From: Streptomyces sp. Root1304
GTDB taxonomy: Bacteria; Actinomycetota; Actinomycetes; Streptomycetales; Streptomycetaceae
Length of the DNA: 64,000 bases
Assembly (NCBI RefSeq): GCF_001426405.1
Contig: NZ_LMEP01000012.1
Location: 944,707 to 1,008,706 of the forward strand
Direction: 5' to 3'
Shown here: positions 32,059-41,379 of the stretch, in pieces
Layout: each line of letters opens with the position of its first letter
Position numbering within the stretch: position 1 is the stretch's first letter
Program-made: the position numbers and the translations under genes
The notes under the pieces: generated by a model
Databases searched by the model: none
What the model saw: only the letters and a program-made list of their open reading frames with translations
What the model was told of the DNA's origin: nothing

Positions 32059-34485
32059 TCAGCCCGTCTCGCGCGGAGCCCTGCGGAACGGGGCCGTCAC
32101 CCGGGTCACCAGCTCGTGGCGGCACACCGACCACGCCGTCGCCGTCCGCGACCAGCCGGCCGAGGCCGACCAGCGCAGCCGGACCGCCGAGCGCGGGGCG
32201 AGCAGGGCGCGGAGGCGGGTGCGGCGGTCCGCCCCCGCGTGGAAGCCCGCCCGGATCCGGGCCGCCTCCTCCGCGAGGCCCGCGACCGGCACCGGACGCG
32301 GCGCGTACAGCACCTCCTCCACCGCCCCTGCCACCCGGTGCACCGCGGCCTCGGCCTCGCCGCCCAGCTCGCCCAGGCGGACGATCCGGGCCGCCGTCGT
32401 CCTCGGCGTCCGCGCCTCGTCCGGCTCGACCCCGTAGTCCCAGGCCGTGTCGTTGATCTCCTCCCAGACCGCGAGCGTCCGTGCCGCCGCCTCCTCGGGG
32501 CCGCGGGCCCCGGCCGGACCGAGCCGGCGGGCCCGTACCCGGGTCCGCCAGAACAGCGGGACGAAGGGCAGCGCGAGGACGACGAGGATCCCGAGCGTCA
32601 CCAGGAACACCGTCAGCGGGTCAGGGCCCGAGCCGTCCGAGGCCGCGCCGGCCGCGGCCGCGTCCGGGCCGCAGTCGCCGAGGCGGCGCATCTTCGGCGT
32701 GCAGCTCTCCGAGGCGCTCGGCGCGGCGGACGGCTGCGCGGAGGCACTCTGCTCGGGCCGCGCGGGACCGGTGGCCGTGCCCGAAGGCGCGACGGCCCTG
32801 GTGTAGGCGGGGGTGGAGCCGCGCGAGGGCGTCGGCTCGAACCGGGTCCACCCGGCCCCCTCGAAGTACAGCTCGGGCCAGGCGTGCGCGTCACGGATGC
32901 CGACCGAGACCGATCCGTCGGTCTGCGTGGTGCCCGGCATGAAGCCCACCGCGACCCGCGCCGGGATGCCGAGCGAGCGGGCCATCGCCGCCATCGAGAA
33001 GGAGAAGTGGACGCAGAAGCCCTCCTTGTCCTTCAGGAACCGGGAGATCGCCTGCACCCCGGTGCCGGACTCCACGTCGACGTCGTAGCGGAAGCCGCCG
33101 TCCCGGGCGAACCAGTCCTGGAGCTTCACCGCCCGCTCGTAGTCGTTGCGGGCGCCCTTGGTGACGTTCAGGGCCGTGCTCCGCACGTCCTCCGGCAGCG
33201 ACGCGGGCACCTTGGTGTACTCGCGGCGCAGCGCCTCCGGGGCGGCCGTGGCCGAGGCCAGCTGCTCGGAGGTCGGCTGCACGTCGAGGCTGGCGACCTG
33301 GTAGCGGGCGCCCCTGGTGGTCTGCTTGTCGTCGCCGACGAGCATCCGCCCGGTCGGCTCGTACCGCCAGCGTCCCCCGATGTCGACCCGGGCGGCCGGG
33401 TACGGCATCGGCAGCCACTTCTGCTCGTACCCCTCGGAGGCGACGAAGTTGCTGGTCACCTCGGTGGTACGGACGTCCTGGCCGAGTCCCTGCGGCCAGG
33501 GCAGCTGTTTGGGCACGTCCTCGATCGGGCGGACCGAGGACTTCCACGAGGTGCCGTCGAACTGGTCGAGCGCGACGAGCCGCAGATACATGCCGGAGGT
33601 CTCGCGGGCGTTGGTCCGGTAGCGCAGGACCTCCCGGTCCTCCGGCTGGCGCAGGTTGTTCTGCAGGGAGACCAGCGGGTTCACGGCCGAGATCGTGCCG
33701 CCCTTGCCGGTGCCGCCCGTCCCCTCGCCGCTGCCGCCGCCGAGCAGACCGCCGCTGAAACCGGGCAGCGCGAACGGCACGACCATCGCGACGCCCATGG
33801 CCACGGCGCCGATCCGGCGGCCCGTGCGGGCCGGTGCGAAGGCACTGCCGCCGGTCGCGACGGCGGACCCGGAACGGCCGGAGCGCTGGGCTCCGCCGAA
33901 GACCCGGCCCCACGCCGAGAGCCGGTCGCGGCCCTCCGCGAGGAGCAGCAGCAGATAGCCGGAGGCCGCGAGGAGGAACCAGAGCCAGCCCGCGCCGCCG
34001 CCGGAGAGCCCGGCCGCGACCGAGTACAGGGCGAGCAGCGGCAGACCGGCCGGGGCCGCCTTGCGGAAGGTGACCGCGAGGGTGTCGACGAGGATGCCGA
34101 TCGCGATGACACCGCCCACCAGCATGAGCCGGATGCCCTCGGTGTCCGGGGCGGGGATCGCGTACCGCCCGACGTCCTCGGCGCCCGCCCGGAACAGCTC
34201 GGCGGCGTGCGTGAAGACCTGCGGGCCCGGCAGGAACCCGAGGACTGCCTGCTTCCCGGCGAAGAGCGCGGTGAGTACGAGCAGCGTGACGACGAGCTGG
34301 GCGAGCACCGTCAGCGGCCGGGCCAGCGGGGCCCGTCGGGCCAGCGTGCCCACCCCGCTCACCAGGGCGAGGACGAAGGCCGCCGTGAAGATCCAGGTCG
34401 CCGGCTTCACCAGCGGGAGCAGTGCTCCGGCGCCCATCAGAGTGGCGGCCCAGGCGGCCAGGGTCAGCCGTGTGCGCCCGCTCAT
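32059..34485 (-). CDS. TgpA-like membrane transglutaminase (DUF3488/transglutaminase-like)
   Basis: Large membrane protein of 808 residues. Six hydrophobic segments (about 10-250) form the DUF3488 TgpA N-terminal domain. The external transglutaminase core has the catalytic triad: Cys in KEGFCVHFSFSMAAMARSLGIPARVAVGF, His in DAHAWPELYF and Asp/Glu in WTRFEPTPSRG. A further membrane segment (TVFLVTLGILVVLALPFVPLFW) and a cytoplasmic DUF4129 tail follow. The ATG at 34485 overlaps the DUF58 stop (ATGA) and has GGAGG eight bases upstream. It is third of the MoxR-DUF58-TgpA operon, a conserved set thought to act on envelope or periplasmic proteins. Substrate unknown. Confidence 0.9.
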   Translation of the reverse strand: MSGRTRLTLAAWAATLMGAGALLPLVKPATWIFTAAFVLALVSGVGTLARRAPLARPLTVLAQLVVTLLVLTALFAGKQAVLGFLPGPQVFTHAAELFRAGAEDVGRYAIPAPDTEGIRLMLVGGVIAIGILVDTLAVTFRKAAPAGLPLLALYSVAAGLSGGGAGWLWFLLAASGYLLLLLAEGRDRLSAWGRVFGGAQRSGRSGSAVATGGSAFAPARTGRRIGAVAMGVAMVVPFALPGFSGGLLGGGSGEGTGGTGKGGTISAVNPLVSLQNNLRQPEDREVLRYRTNARETSGMYLRLVALDQFDGTSWKSSVRPIEDVPKQLPWPQGLGQDVRTTEVTSNFVASEGYEQKWLPMPYPAARVDIGGRWRYEPTGRMLVGDDKQTTRGARYQVASLDVQPTSEQLASATAAPEALRREYTKVPASLPEDVRSTALNVTKGARNDYERAVKLQDWFARDGGFRYDVDVESGTGVQAISRFLKDKEGFCVHFSFSMAAMARSLGIPARVAVGFMPGTTQTDGSVSVGIRDAHAWPELYFEGAGWTRFEPTPSRGSTPAYTRAVAPSGTATGPARPEQSASAQPSAAPSASESCTPKMRRLGDCGPDAAAAGAASDGSGPDPLTVFLVTLGILVVLALPFVPLFWRTRVRARRLGPAGARGPEEAAARTLAVWEEINDTAWDYGVEPDEARTPRTTAARIVRLGELGGEAEAAVHRVAGAVEEVLYAPRPVPVAGLAEEAARIRAGFHAGADRRTRLRALLAPRSAVRLRWSASAGWSRTATAWSVCRHELVTRVTAPFRRAPRETG

Positions 34486-35834
34486 GACCATCCTCCGTAG
34501 GTGTCGGCGGCCGACTCGGCCCGGATTCCGGCGGCCTGCTGCCACAGGTCGGCGAGCCGGGCCCCCGGCGGTACGGCCAGGGCCGTCCAGCCGGCCTCCC
34601 GCAGCTGACGCACCCGGTCCTCGACGGCCCCGGTCACGGCGCCGCCGGTCAGCCAGGTCCCGGAGTCCAGGACGAAGGCGACGGCCGCACCGGCGCGGCC
34701 GCGCATCCGGGCGGTCAGCGCCGCCTGCTCCTCGTCGAGGTCGCCGACGAAGGCGACGAGCAGTCCCTCGTCGCCGCCGCGCAGCCGGTCGGAGGCGCGG
34801 GAGAGACCGCCGCCCTCGGAGTGGTCGACCACCGCGAGGGTGTCCATCATCAGACCGGCCGCCTCGGCCGAGTCCTGCGCCGGGGCGGAGAAGCCCTCCG
34901 AACCGTCGCCGGGCACCGTGCTCCCGGTGTCGGTGACCAGCCGCACGGCGAAGCCGCGCTCCAGCATGTGGACGAGGGCGGAGGCCGCGCCGGAGACCGC
35001 CCACTCGAAGGCGGAGTCGGGGCCGGAGCCCTGGTAGGCGACCCGGCGGGTGTCGAGCAGGACGGTGCAGCGGGCCCGCTGCGGCTGCTCCTCGCGGCGG
35101 ACCATCAGCTCGCCGTAGCGGGCGGTGGAGCGCCAGTGCACCCGGCGCAGGTCGTCGCCGTGGCGGTAGGCGCGCGGGATGATGTCGTCGTCGCCGGCGA
35201 GGGCGAGCGAGCGCTGCTGTCCGTCGCCGTGTCCCAGGGCCTCGCCGACGAGCTTCACCGGCGGCAGGGCCTCCGTCCTGGGCACCACGGTGAGGGTGTC
35301 GTACGCGCTGAAGGACCGGGTCAGCTCGCACATCCCGAAGGGGTCGTTCAGCCGCAGCTGGAGCGGCCCGAGCGGGAAGCGGCCGCGCAGGTCGGAGCGG
35401 ACCCGGTAGGACACCTCGCGGCGCCCGCCCGCCTCGACCCGGTCGAGGACGAAGCGGGGGCGGGGCCCCAGCATGTACGGCACGTGGTCCTGGAGCATCA
35501 GGAGCCCGGTGGGCAGCTTGGAGACGTTCTCCATCCGCAGCTGCACCCGGGCCTCGGAGCCCGCCTCCACCCGCTGCGGGGTGAGCCGGCGGGAGGCCGC
35601 GACCCGGTAGCGGGTGCGGTGCAGGACGAGGACGCAGATCAGCGGCAGCGTGGCGAGCAGCAGCCCGACGCGCAGCAGATCGGCCTGGCCGAGGACGTAC
35701 GCGCAGGCGGCGGCGGCCACCCCGGCGGCGAGGAAGGAACGGCCGCGGGTGGTGAGACCGCCGAAGGCGGTCCGCAGACCGCCCCGGTCGTCCTCGTCGC
35801 CCCGCTGTCCGTCCGGCACGGCGGAGCCACTCAT
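34482..35834 (-). CDS. DUF58 domain protein
   Basis: Protein of 450 residues with one or two N-terminal membrane segments (about 33-72), a beta-rich middle, and the DUF58 signature DDIIPRAYRHGDDLRRVHWRSTARYGELMVRREE, followed by a von Willebrand-A-like fold (TVLLDTRR). The vWA-like part may bind a metal and act as the target of the MoxR AAA ATPase encoded just upstream. The start ATG at 35834 shares a base with the MoxR stop (TGATG); the GTG at 35837 is an alternative. Translationally coupled to both neighbours. Confidence 0.88.
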   Translation of the reverse strand: MSGSAVPDGQRGDEDDRGGLRTAFGGLTTRGRSFLAAGVAAAACAYVLGQADLLRVGLLLATLPLICVLVLHRTRYRVAASRRLTPQRVEAGSEARVQLRMENVSKLPTGLLMLQDHVPYMLGPRPRFVLDRVEAGGRREVSYRVRSDLRGRFPLGPLQLRLNDPFGMCELTRSFSAYDTLTVVPRTEALPPVKLVGEALGHGDGQQRSLALAGDDDIIPRAYRHGDDLRRVHWRSTARYGELMVRREEQPQRARCTVLLDTRRVAYQGSGPDSAFEWAVSGAASALVHMLERGFAVRLVTDTGSTVPGDGSEGFSAPAQDSAEAAGLMMDTLAVVDHSEGGGLSRASDRLRGGDEGLLVAFVGDLDEEQAALTARMRGRAGAAVAFVLDSGTWLTGGAVTGAVEDRVRQLREAGWTALAVPPGARLADLWQQAAGIRAESAADTYGGWS

Positions 35835-36850
35835 CACAGCCGCCGGGCGCCGGGCTGCTGGCCGTAGAGCGGTCCGGCGGGCGGGGTGGTGGCCGGCACG
35901 GGGGTGCGCTGCAGGATGTCCTGGACGACCTGCTCGGCGGTGCGCCGGTTCAGCTGGGCCTGCGCCGTCGGCAGCAGCCGGTGGGCGAGGACGGGCGCGG
36001 CGAGGGCCTGGAGGTCGTCGGGCAGCACGTACTCGCGACCGCTCAGCGCCGCGGAGGCCTTCGCGGCCCGCAGCAGGTGCAGCGTGGCCCGGGGCGAGGC
36101 GCCGAGCCGCAGGTCGGCGTGGGTGCGGGTGGCGGCGACGACGTCGACCGCGTACCGGCGTACGGAATCGGCGACGTGGACCGCGCGCACCGCCTCGATC
36201 AGCTTCAGGATGTCGTGGGCGTGGGCGACCGGCTGGAGGTCGTCCAGCGGGGAGACCGAGCCGTGCACGTCGAGCATCCGGAGCTCGGCCTCGGCGTTCG
36301 GGTAGCCGATGGAGACCCGGGCCATGAAGCGGTCGCGCTGGGCCTCGGGCAGCGGGTACGTGCCCTCCATCTCGACCGGGTTCTGCGTGGCGACCACCAT
36401 GAACGGGCTGGGCAGCTCGTAGGTCTGGCCGTCGACGGTGACCTGGCGCTCCTCCATGGACTCCAGGAGCGCGGACTGCGTCTTCGGCGAGGCGCGGTTG
36501 ATCTCGTCGCCGATCACGATCTGCGCGAAGATCGCGCCCGGCTTGAACTCGAAGTCCCGGCGCTGCTGGTCGAAGATCGACACGCCCGTGACGTCCGAGG
36601 GCAGCAGGTCGGGGGTGAACTGGATGCGGCGCACCGAGCAGTCGATGGACCGGGCCAGGGTCTTGGCGAGCATGGTCTTGCCGACGCCGGGGACATCCTC
36701 GATGAGGAGGTGTCCCTCGGCGAGCAGCACGGTCAGCGAAAGCCGTACGACCTCGGGCTTGCCCTCGATCACGCTCTCCACCGACCTGCGGACACGCTCC
36801 ACGGTGGTGGTCAGATCAGTGAGGCTCGCTCGATCGTCATAGGTCGTCAC
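35834..36850 (-). CDS. MoxR-family AAA+ ATPase
   Basis: Cytosolic AAA+ chaperone-like ATPase of about 338 residues. Walker A is EDVPGVGKTMLAKTLA, Walker B VIGDEINRASPKTQSALLESM, and the sensor-1 ATQNPVEMEGTYPLPEAQRDRF stretch is diagnostic for MoxR. Sensor 2 lies in GASPRATLHLLRAAKA. I chose GTG 36850 (VTTYDDRASL) because GAGGAGG sits eight bases before it; GTG 36883 would add 11 residues. MoxR proteins usually mature or insert metal into vWA partners, here probably DUF58. First gene of the operon. Confidence 0.92.
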   Translation of the reverse strand: MTTYDDRASLTDLTTTVERVRRSVESVIEGKPEVVRLSLTVLLAEGHLLIEDVPGVGKTMLAKTLARSIDCSVRRIQFTPDLLPSDVTGVSIFDQQRRDFEFKPGAIFAQIVIGDEINRASPKTQSALLESMEERQVTVDGQTYELPSPFMVVATQNPVEMEGTYPLPEAQRDRFMARVSIGYPNAEAELRMLDVHGSVSPLDDLQPVAHAHDILKLIEAVRAVHVADSVRRYAVDVVAATRTHADLRLGASPRATLHLLRAAKASAALSGREYVLPDDLQALAAPVLAHRLLPTAQAQLNRRTAEQVVQDILQRTPVPATTPPAGPLYGQQPGARRL

Positions 36851-36993
36851 CCGGCCCTCCTCGGCCTTCCGGAACAGGGACACCTGCCCCCGTGGGATCT
36901 CCGGGGGGTGTCACCCGAGCATTCTTGTTCGCGGGGCCGTGTCGTGTCACTCGCCCGCGGACAAGTGCGGAGGGAATGCCGGGGTTTGGGTGC

Positions 36994-37557
36994 TTACGCC
37001 GGGTCGGAGGACGAGTCGGCCGACGGGTCGATCTCGCGCAGGAGACCCGTCGTCACGTCGAAGACGAAGCCCCGGACGTCGTCGGAGTGCAGCAGGAAGG
37101 GGGAGGTCCGCACCCGCTGCATCGACTGCCGGACGTCCTGGTCCACGTCACGGAAGGCCTCGACCGCCCAGGCCGGACGCTGCCCGACCTCGTCCTCCAG
37201 CTCGTGCCGGAAGTCCTCGGTCAGCGACTCCAGACCGCAGTTCGTGTGGTGCACGAGCATCACGCTGCGGGTGCCCAGGGCGCGCTGGCTGATGGTGAGC
37301 GACCGGATGACGTCATCGGTGACGACACCGCCGGCGTTGCGGATGGTGTGACAGTCGCCGAGCTCGAGGCCGAGGGCCGCGTGCAGGTCGAGACGGGCGT
37401 CCATACAGGCGACGACGGCGACGCGCAGTACGGGGCGCGCGTCCATTCCGGGGTCGGTGAAATCGGCGGCGTAGCGCTCGTTCGCCCCGACGAGACGGTC
37501 GGTGACCGTGCCGCCGGTGCTTATGGCGTCGGCAGAGGGGTGCGCGGAGGTCGACAT
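36994..37557 (-). CDS. Beta-class carbonic anhydrase
   Basis: Interconverts CO2 and bicarbonate; 187 residues. The zinc ligands are Cys51 in VVACMDARLD, His104 and Cys107 in LVHHTNCGLE, with the Asp53-Arg55 dyad in CMDAR that gates the metal. IRNAGGVVTDDVIRSL is the family's dimer motif. ATG 37557 is used; an upstream GTG would add a few residues. It is divergent from rsmH across about 325 bases and is probably a single gene. Bicarbonate supply for fatty acid, pyrimidine and arginine synthesis is the usual role. Confidence 0.93.
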   Translation of the reverse strand: MSTSAHPSADAISTGGTVTDRLVGANERYAADFTDPGMDARPVLRVAVVACMDARLDLHAALGLELGDCHTIRNAGGVVTDDVIRSLTISQRALGTRSVMLVHHTNCGLESLTEDFRHELEDEVGQRPAWAVEAFRDVDQDVRQSMQRVRTSPFLLHSDDVRGFVFDVTTGLLREIDPSADSSSDPA

Positions 37558-37714
37558 GGTTCCGACGTTAATGGTCACAGGGCTCCCGGGCCCGCTGTGA
37601 GAGCGGACAAAGAACCGCAATGAGCCTTGTTGTGAGCTAACCCACAGGCGCCACCGGGACGGCCCCGAACGAGTGAGCCGCCCGGAATGTCCGCCCGGTC
37701 GTCCGGCGCCGTGC

Positions 37715-37883
37715 GACGCGCCAGTCGGTTGATTGACCGGCGCGTCCGGTGGACTAAAGTGGCGCGAAGTTCACGGAGACAACGAGCGATTTCCGCGGTT
37801 TCTCCCCCGTGTGTGCGGCGGTACCTACGGCTCGGCCTCCTCCCGCTCGCCGGTCACCTCCGCGCCGGATCTGAGAGGGCGCA
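37715..37883 (+). promoter_or_regulatory. Promoter and leader of the division/cell-wall cluster
   Basis: TTGACC (37733-37738), 16 bases, TAAAGT (37755-37760) form a good housekeeping promoter. It is straddled by the inverted repeat GACGCGCC (37715-37722) and GGCGCGTC (37739-37746). The leader of about 115 bases before the TTG of rsmH contains a pyrimidine-rich middle (CTCGGCCTCCTCCCGCTCGC) that could mask the purine-rich ribosome site GAGAGGG. No mraZ gene is present. The rest of the 325-base gap (37558-37714) shows nothing clear. Confidence 0.6.
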
Positions 37884-38840
37884 TTGAGCAACGACCGACA
37901 CGTCCCGGTCATGCTCCAGCGGTGCCTGGACATGTTGGCCCCCGCCCTGGAGCGCCCCGGCGCGGTCGTCGTCGACTGCACCCTGGGCCTCGGCGGCCAC
38001 AGCGAGGCACTCCTGAAGCGGTTCCCCGAGGTGCGGCTCGTCGCCCTCGACCGCGACAAGGAGGCCCTGCGGCTCTCCGGCGAGCGGCTCGCCCCGTACG
38101 GGGAGCGCGCCACGCTCGTGCACGCGGTCTACGACGAGCTGCCCGAGGTCCTCGACCGGCTCGGCCTGCCCACCGTCGACGGCGTCCTCTTCGACCTGGG
38201 TGTCTCCTCGATGCAGCTGGACGAGGCCGACCGAGGCTTCGCCTACGCCCAGGACGCCCCGCTCGACATGCGCATGGACCAGACGACCGGCATCAGCGCC
38301 GCCGAGGTCCTCAACACCTACGCACCCGGCGAGCTGGTCCGCATCCTCCGCGCCTACGGCGAGGAGAAGCAGGCCAAGCGGATCGTCTCGGCGATCGTGC
38401 GCGAGCGCGACAAGGAGCCGTTCACCAACAGCGCCCGGCTCGTCGAGCTGATCCGCGACTCGCTGCCGCAGGCCGCCAAGCGCACCGGCGGCAACCCGGC
38501 CAAGCGCACCTTCCAGGCCCTGCGCATCGAGGTCAACCGCGAGCTCGACAGCGTCGAGAAGGCGATCCCGGCGGCCGTCGCGGCCATCGGCGTCGGCGGC
38601 CGCGTCGTCGTCCTCTCGTACCAGTCGCTGGAGGACCGCATCGTCAAGCAGGTCTTCGCGGCCGGCGCGGCCACCACCGCCCCGCCCGGACTGCCCGTCG
38701 TCCCCGAGAAGTACCAGCCCCGGCTGAAGCTGCTCACCCGCGGCGCCGAGCTGCCCACCGAGGAGGAGGTCGCCGAGAACCGGCGCGCCGCCCCGGCCCG
38801 GCTCCGGGGCGCCGAGCGCATCCGGGAGGACGTCCGGTGA
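37884..38840 (+). CDS. rsmH: 16S rRNA (cytosine1402-N4)-methyltransferase RsmH (MraW)
   Basis: Methylates N4 of C1402 in the decoding centre of 16S rRNA using SAM. It has [16 protein letters not shown] motif [62 protein letters not shown] and [16 protein letters not shown], all canonical. Length is 318 residues. The start is TTG 37884 with GAGAGGG seven bases before. It opens the division cluster and overlaps ftsL by four bases. Confidence 0.95.
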   Translation: MSNDRHVPVMLQRCLDMLAPALERPGAVVVDCTLGLGGHSEALLKRFPEVRLVALDRDKEALRLSGERLAPYGERATLVHAVYDELPEVLDRLGLPTVDGVLFDLGVSSMQLDEADRGFAYAQDAPLDMRMDQTTGISAAEVLNTYAPGELVRILRAYGEEKQAKRIVSAIVRERDKEPFTNSARLVELIRDSLPQAAKRTGGNPAKRTFQALRIEVNRELDSVEKAIPAAVAAIGVGGRVVVLSYQSLEDRIVKQVFAAGAATTAPPGLPVVPEKYQPRLKLLTRGAELPTEEEVAENRRAAPARLRGAERIREDVR

Positions 38841-39370
38841 GCACGGCGAAGGGGCCCCTCAAAGGGCGGGCCGCGCGACTCGGACGGCTCATGCCCTCCG
38901 GGCCGAGCACGGCGGCCCGCACCCCCTTCGTCCTGCTCGTCGTGGTGCTCCTCGGCGGTGGCCTGATCACCCTGCTCCTGCTGAACTCGGCCCTCAACCA
39001 GGGCTCCTTCCAGCTGAACGAGCTCAAGAACAGGACCACCGAGCTGACCGACGAGGAGCAGGCGCTCCAGCGGGACGTCGACGACTACGCGGCGCCCGAC
39101 GCCCTGGAGCGGCGGGCCCGCGAGCTGGGCATGGTGCCCGGCGGCAGCCCCGCCTTCCTCGGCCCGGACGGCAAGGTGCTCGGCGTGCCCTCGGAGGCGG
39201 TCGCCCCGAAGCCGAGCCCGACCCCGAGCGCGAAGCCGACCCCGCCCGCGTCGGCCGGCACCCCGAAGCCGCCCGCGAACACCGGCGCCCCCGCCTCCAC
39301 GGGTCCGGGCGCCACCGGCCAGGCACGGACCGAGCCCGCAGCTCCCCCCACTCAACCCTCCGGCAGGTGA
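38837..39370 (+). CDS. ftsL: FtsL-like septum protein
   Basis: Bitopic membrane protein of 177 residues placed where ftsL lies in dcw clusters. One membrane segment (about 31-51: [19 protein letters not shown]) is followed by a leucine-zipper-like coil ([40 protein letters not shown]), the FtsL/DivIC shape. The last 70 residues are Pro/Ala/Thr-rich and disordered, longer than in most FtsL proteins. The GTG overlaps the rsmH stop. Expected to bridge FtsQ and FtsI/FtsW in the divisome. Primary sequence of FtsL is poorly conserved, so position and topology carry the call. Confidence 0.85.
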   Translation: MSTAKGPLKGRAARLGRLMPSGPSTAARTPFVLLVVVLLGGGLITLLLLNSALNQGSFQLNELKNRTTELTDEEQALQRDVDDYAAPDALERRARELGMVPGGSPAFLGPDGKVLGVPSEAVAPKPSPTPSAKPTPPASAGTPKPPANTGAPASTGPGATGQARTEPAAPPTQPSGR

Positions 39371-39377
39371 CCGAGCA

Positions 39378-41363
39378 GTGCCCTCCAAGGAGCCCCCGCG
39401 CCGCCGCGTTCCCGGACCCGCCCGGCCCGCGCGCCCCCGGCCCGCGTCCGCCGGAGCCCGCCCGTCCCGCCCCGCCCCGCGCCCGGCGGCCGCGAAGCGG
39501 ACCCCGTCCCGGCCCCCGGCCCGGCAGCCCCGCACCATCCGGCTCGGCAGCCCGCGCCCCCGGCTGCGGCTGATCTCCTTCGGCCTGACCCTCGTCATGC
39601 TGGTCTTCGTGGTGCGGCTGCTCCAGGTCCAGGCCGTCGACGCCAGCGCGTACGCGGCCAAGGCCGACCGGTACCGCTTCCAGGAGTACACGCTCTCCGC
39701 CGAGCGGGGCGAGATCACCGACCGCAACGGCATCGCGCTCGCCGCCAGCGTCGACGCGTACGACATCACCGCCGACCCCAAGCTCTTCACGCCCGAGGAG
39801 TCCAAGCTCCCCGACGCGCCGGAACAGGCCGCCGCCCTCCTCGCCCCGCTCCTGGGCAAGGAGCCCGCGGAGCTGGCCAAGAAGCTGCGCACCCCCAAGT
39901 CCCGCTACACCCTGCTGGCCCGCAAGCAGACCCCCCAGGTCTGGAACCAGATCAGGGACCTCAAGCGCGTCTACGGGCAGAAGGCCCAGCGCTCCAACGG
40001 CGGTACCGGCGTCAACCTCCTCGGCGGCGTCCTCAGCGAACCCAGCAGCAAGCGTGTCTACCCGAACGGCGAGCTGGCCGCCGGGATACTGGGCTACGTC
40101 AACGCCGAGGGCAAGGGCGCCGGCGGCGTCGAGTCCATGCTCGACACGGAGCTGGCCGGCCAGGACGGCAAGATCCGCTTCACCGAGTCGCGCGGCCGCC
40201 AGGTGCCCACCGCGGGCTCCCAGGGCACCCCCGCCGTCCCCGGCTCCGACATCGAGCTGACCATCGACCGGGACATCCAGTGGGCCGCCCAGCAGGCCAT
40301 CACCGAGCAGGTGAAGAAGTCCAAGGCCGACCGCGGCTACGTCGTCGTGCAGAACACCAGGACCGGCGAGGTCCTCGCCATGGCCAACGCCCCCGGCTTC
40401 GACCCCAACGACCTCTCCGCGGCCAACGCCGCCGCCATGGGCAACGCCGCCCTCCAGGACGCCTACGAGCCCGGCTCCACCAGCAAGCTGATGTCCATGG
40501 CCGCCGTCCTGGAGGAGGGCAAGGCCGCCCCCGACACCCATGTCACCGTCCCCAACCGGCTGCACCGCGGCGACCGGCTCTTCAAGGACGACGTCGACCA
40601 CAAGACCTGGTACCTGACCCTCAACGGCGTCCTCGCCAAGTCCAGCAACATCGGCACCATCCTCGCCACCGGCCGGCTCGGCGACACCCAGGCCGAGTCC
40701 AACCGCGTCCTCCACGGCTACCTCCGCAAGTTCGGCATCGGCAGCCCCACCGGCCTGAACTACCCGGGCGAGACCCCCGGCATCCTCGCCAAGCCCCAGG
40801 ACTGGTCCACCTCGCAGCAGTACACGATCCCCTTCGGCCAGGGCCTCTCCGTGAACGCCCTGCAGGCCGCCTCCGTGTACTCGACCATCGCCAACGGCGG
40901 CGTACGCGTCGAGCCGAGCCTCGTCCGCGGCACCAAGGGACCCGACGGGCGCTTCACCCCCGCCGCCCAGCCCAAGGAGTCCCGGGTCGTCAGCGAGAAG
41001 ACCGCCAAGACCCTCGCCCAGATGCTGGAGTCCGTCGTCGACGACCGGGAGGGCACCGGCAAGAAGGCCGCCATCCCCGGCTACCGCGTCGCCGGCAAGA
41101 CCGGCACCGCCAACCGTGTCGACCCCGAACTCGGCCGCTACAAGGGCTACACCGCCTCCTTCGCCGGATTCGCCCCCGCCGACGACCCGGAGATCACCGT
41201 CTACTGCGCCATCCAGAACCCCACCAAGGGCAACTACTTCGGCGGACAGATCTGCGGCCCCATCTACAAGAAGGTCATGGAGTTCGCCCTCAAGACCCTC
41301 CACGTCGCCCCCACCGGGAGCGCACCCGCCCGACTGCCGGTCGAATTCGTCCCCACCCCGTGA
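39378..41363 (+). CDS. ftsI: Penicillin-binding protein FtsI (PBP3 class B)
   Basis: Septal peptidoglycan transpeptidase of 661 residues. About 60 basic, Pro/Arg-rich cytoplasmic residues precede the single membrane segment (about 64-84). The pedestal includes AERGEITDRNGIALA. Active-site motifs are intact: nucleophile Ser367 in STSK (367-370), SSN at 422-424 and KTG at 574-576. The GTG at 39378 follows ftsL after only seven bases. Partner of FtsW in septal wall synthesis; in Streptomyces it is needed for sporulation septa but not for growth. Confidence 0.95.
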   Translation: MPSKEPPRRRVPGPARPARPRPASAGARPSRPAPRPAAAKRTPSRPPARQPRTIRLGSPRPRLRLISFGLTLVMLVFVVRLLQVQAVDASAYAAKADRYRFQEYTLSAERGEITDRNGIALAASVDAYDITADPKLFTPEESKLPDAPEQAAALLAPLLGKEPAELAKKLRTPKSRYTLLARKQTPQVWNQIRDLKRVYGQKAQRSNGGTGVNLLGGVLSEPSSKRVYPNGELAAGILGYVNAEGKGAGGVESMLDTELAGQDGKIRFTESRGRQVPTAGSQGTPAVPGSDIELTIDRDIQWAAQQAITEQVKKSKADRGYVVVQNTRTGEVLAMANAPGFDPNDLSAANAAAMGNAALQDAYEPGSTSKLMSMAAVLEEGKAAPDTHVTVPNRLHRGDRLFKDDVDHKTWYLTLNGVLAKSSNIGTILATGRLGDTQAESNRVLHGYLRKFGIGSPTGLNYPGETPGILAKPQDWSTSQQYTIPFGQGLSVNALQAASVYSTIANGGVRVEPSLVRGTKGPDGRFTPAAQPKESRVVSEKTAKTLAQMLESVVDDREGTGKKAAIPGYRVAGKTGTANRVDPELGRYKGYTASFAGFAPADDPEITVYCAIQNPTKGNYFGGQICGPIYKKVMEFALKTLHVAPTGSAPARLPVEFVPTP

Positions 41364-41379
41364 CCCTCCGGGAGCACCA

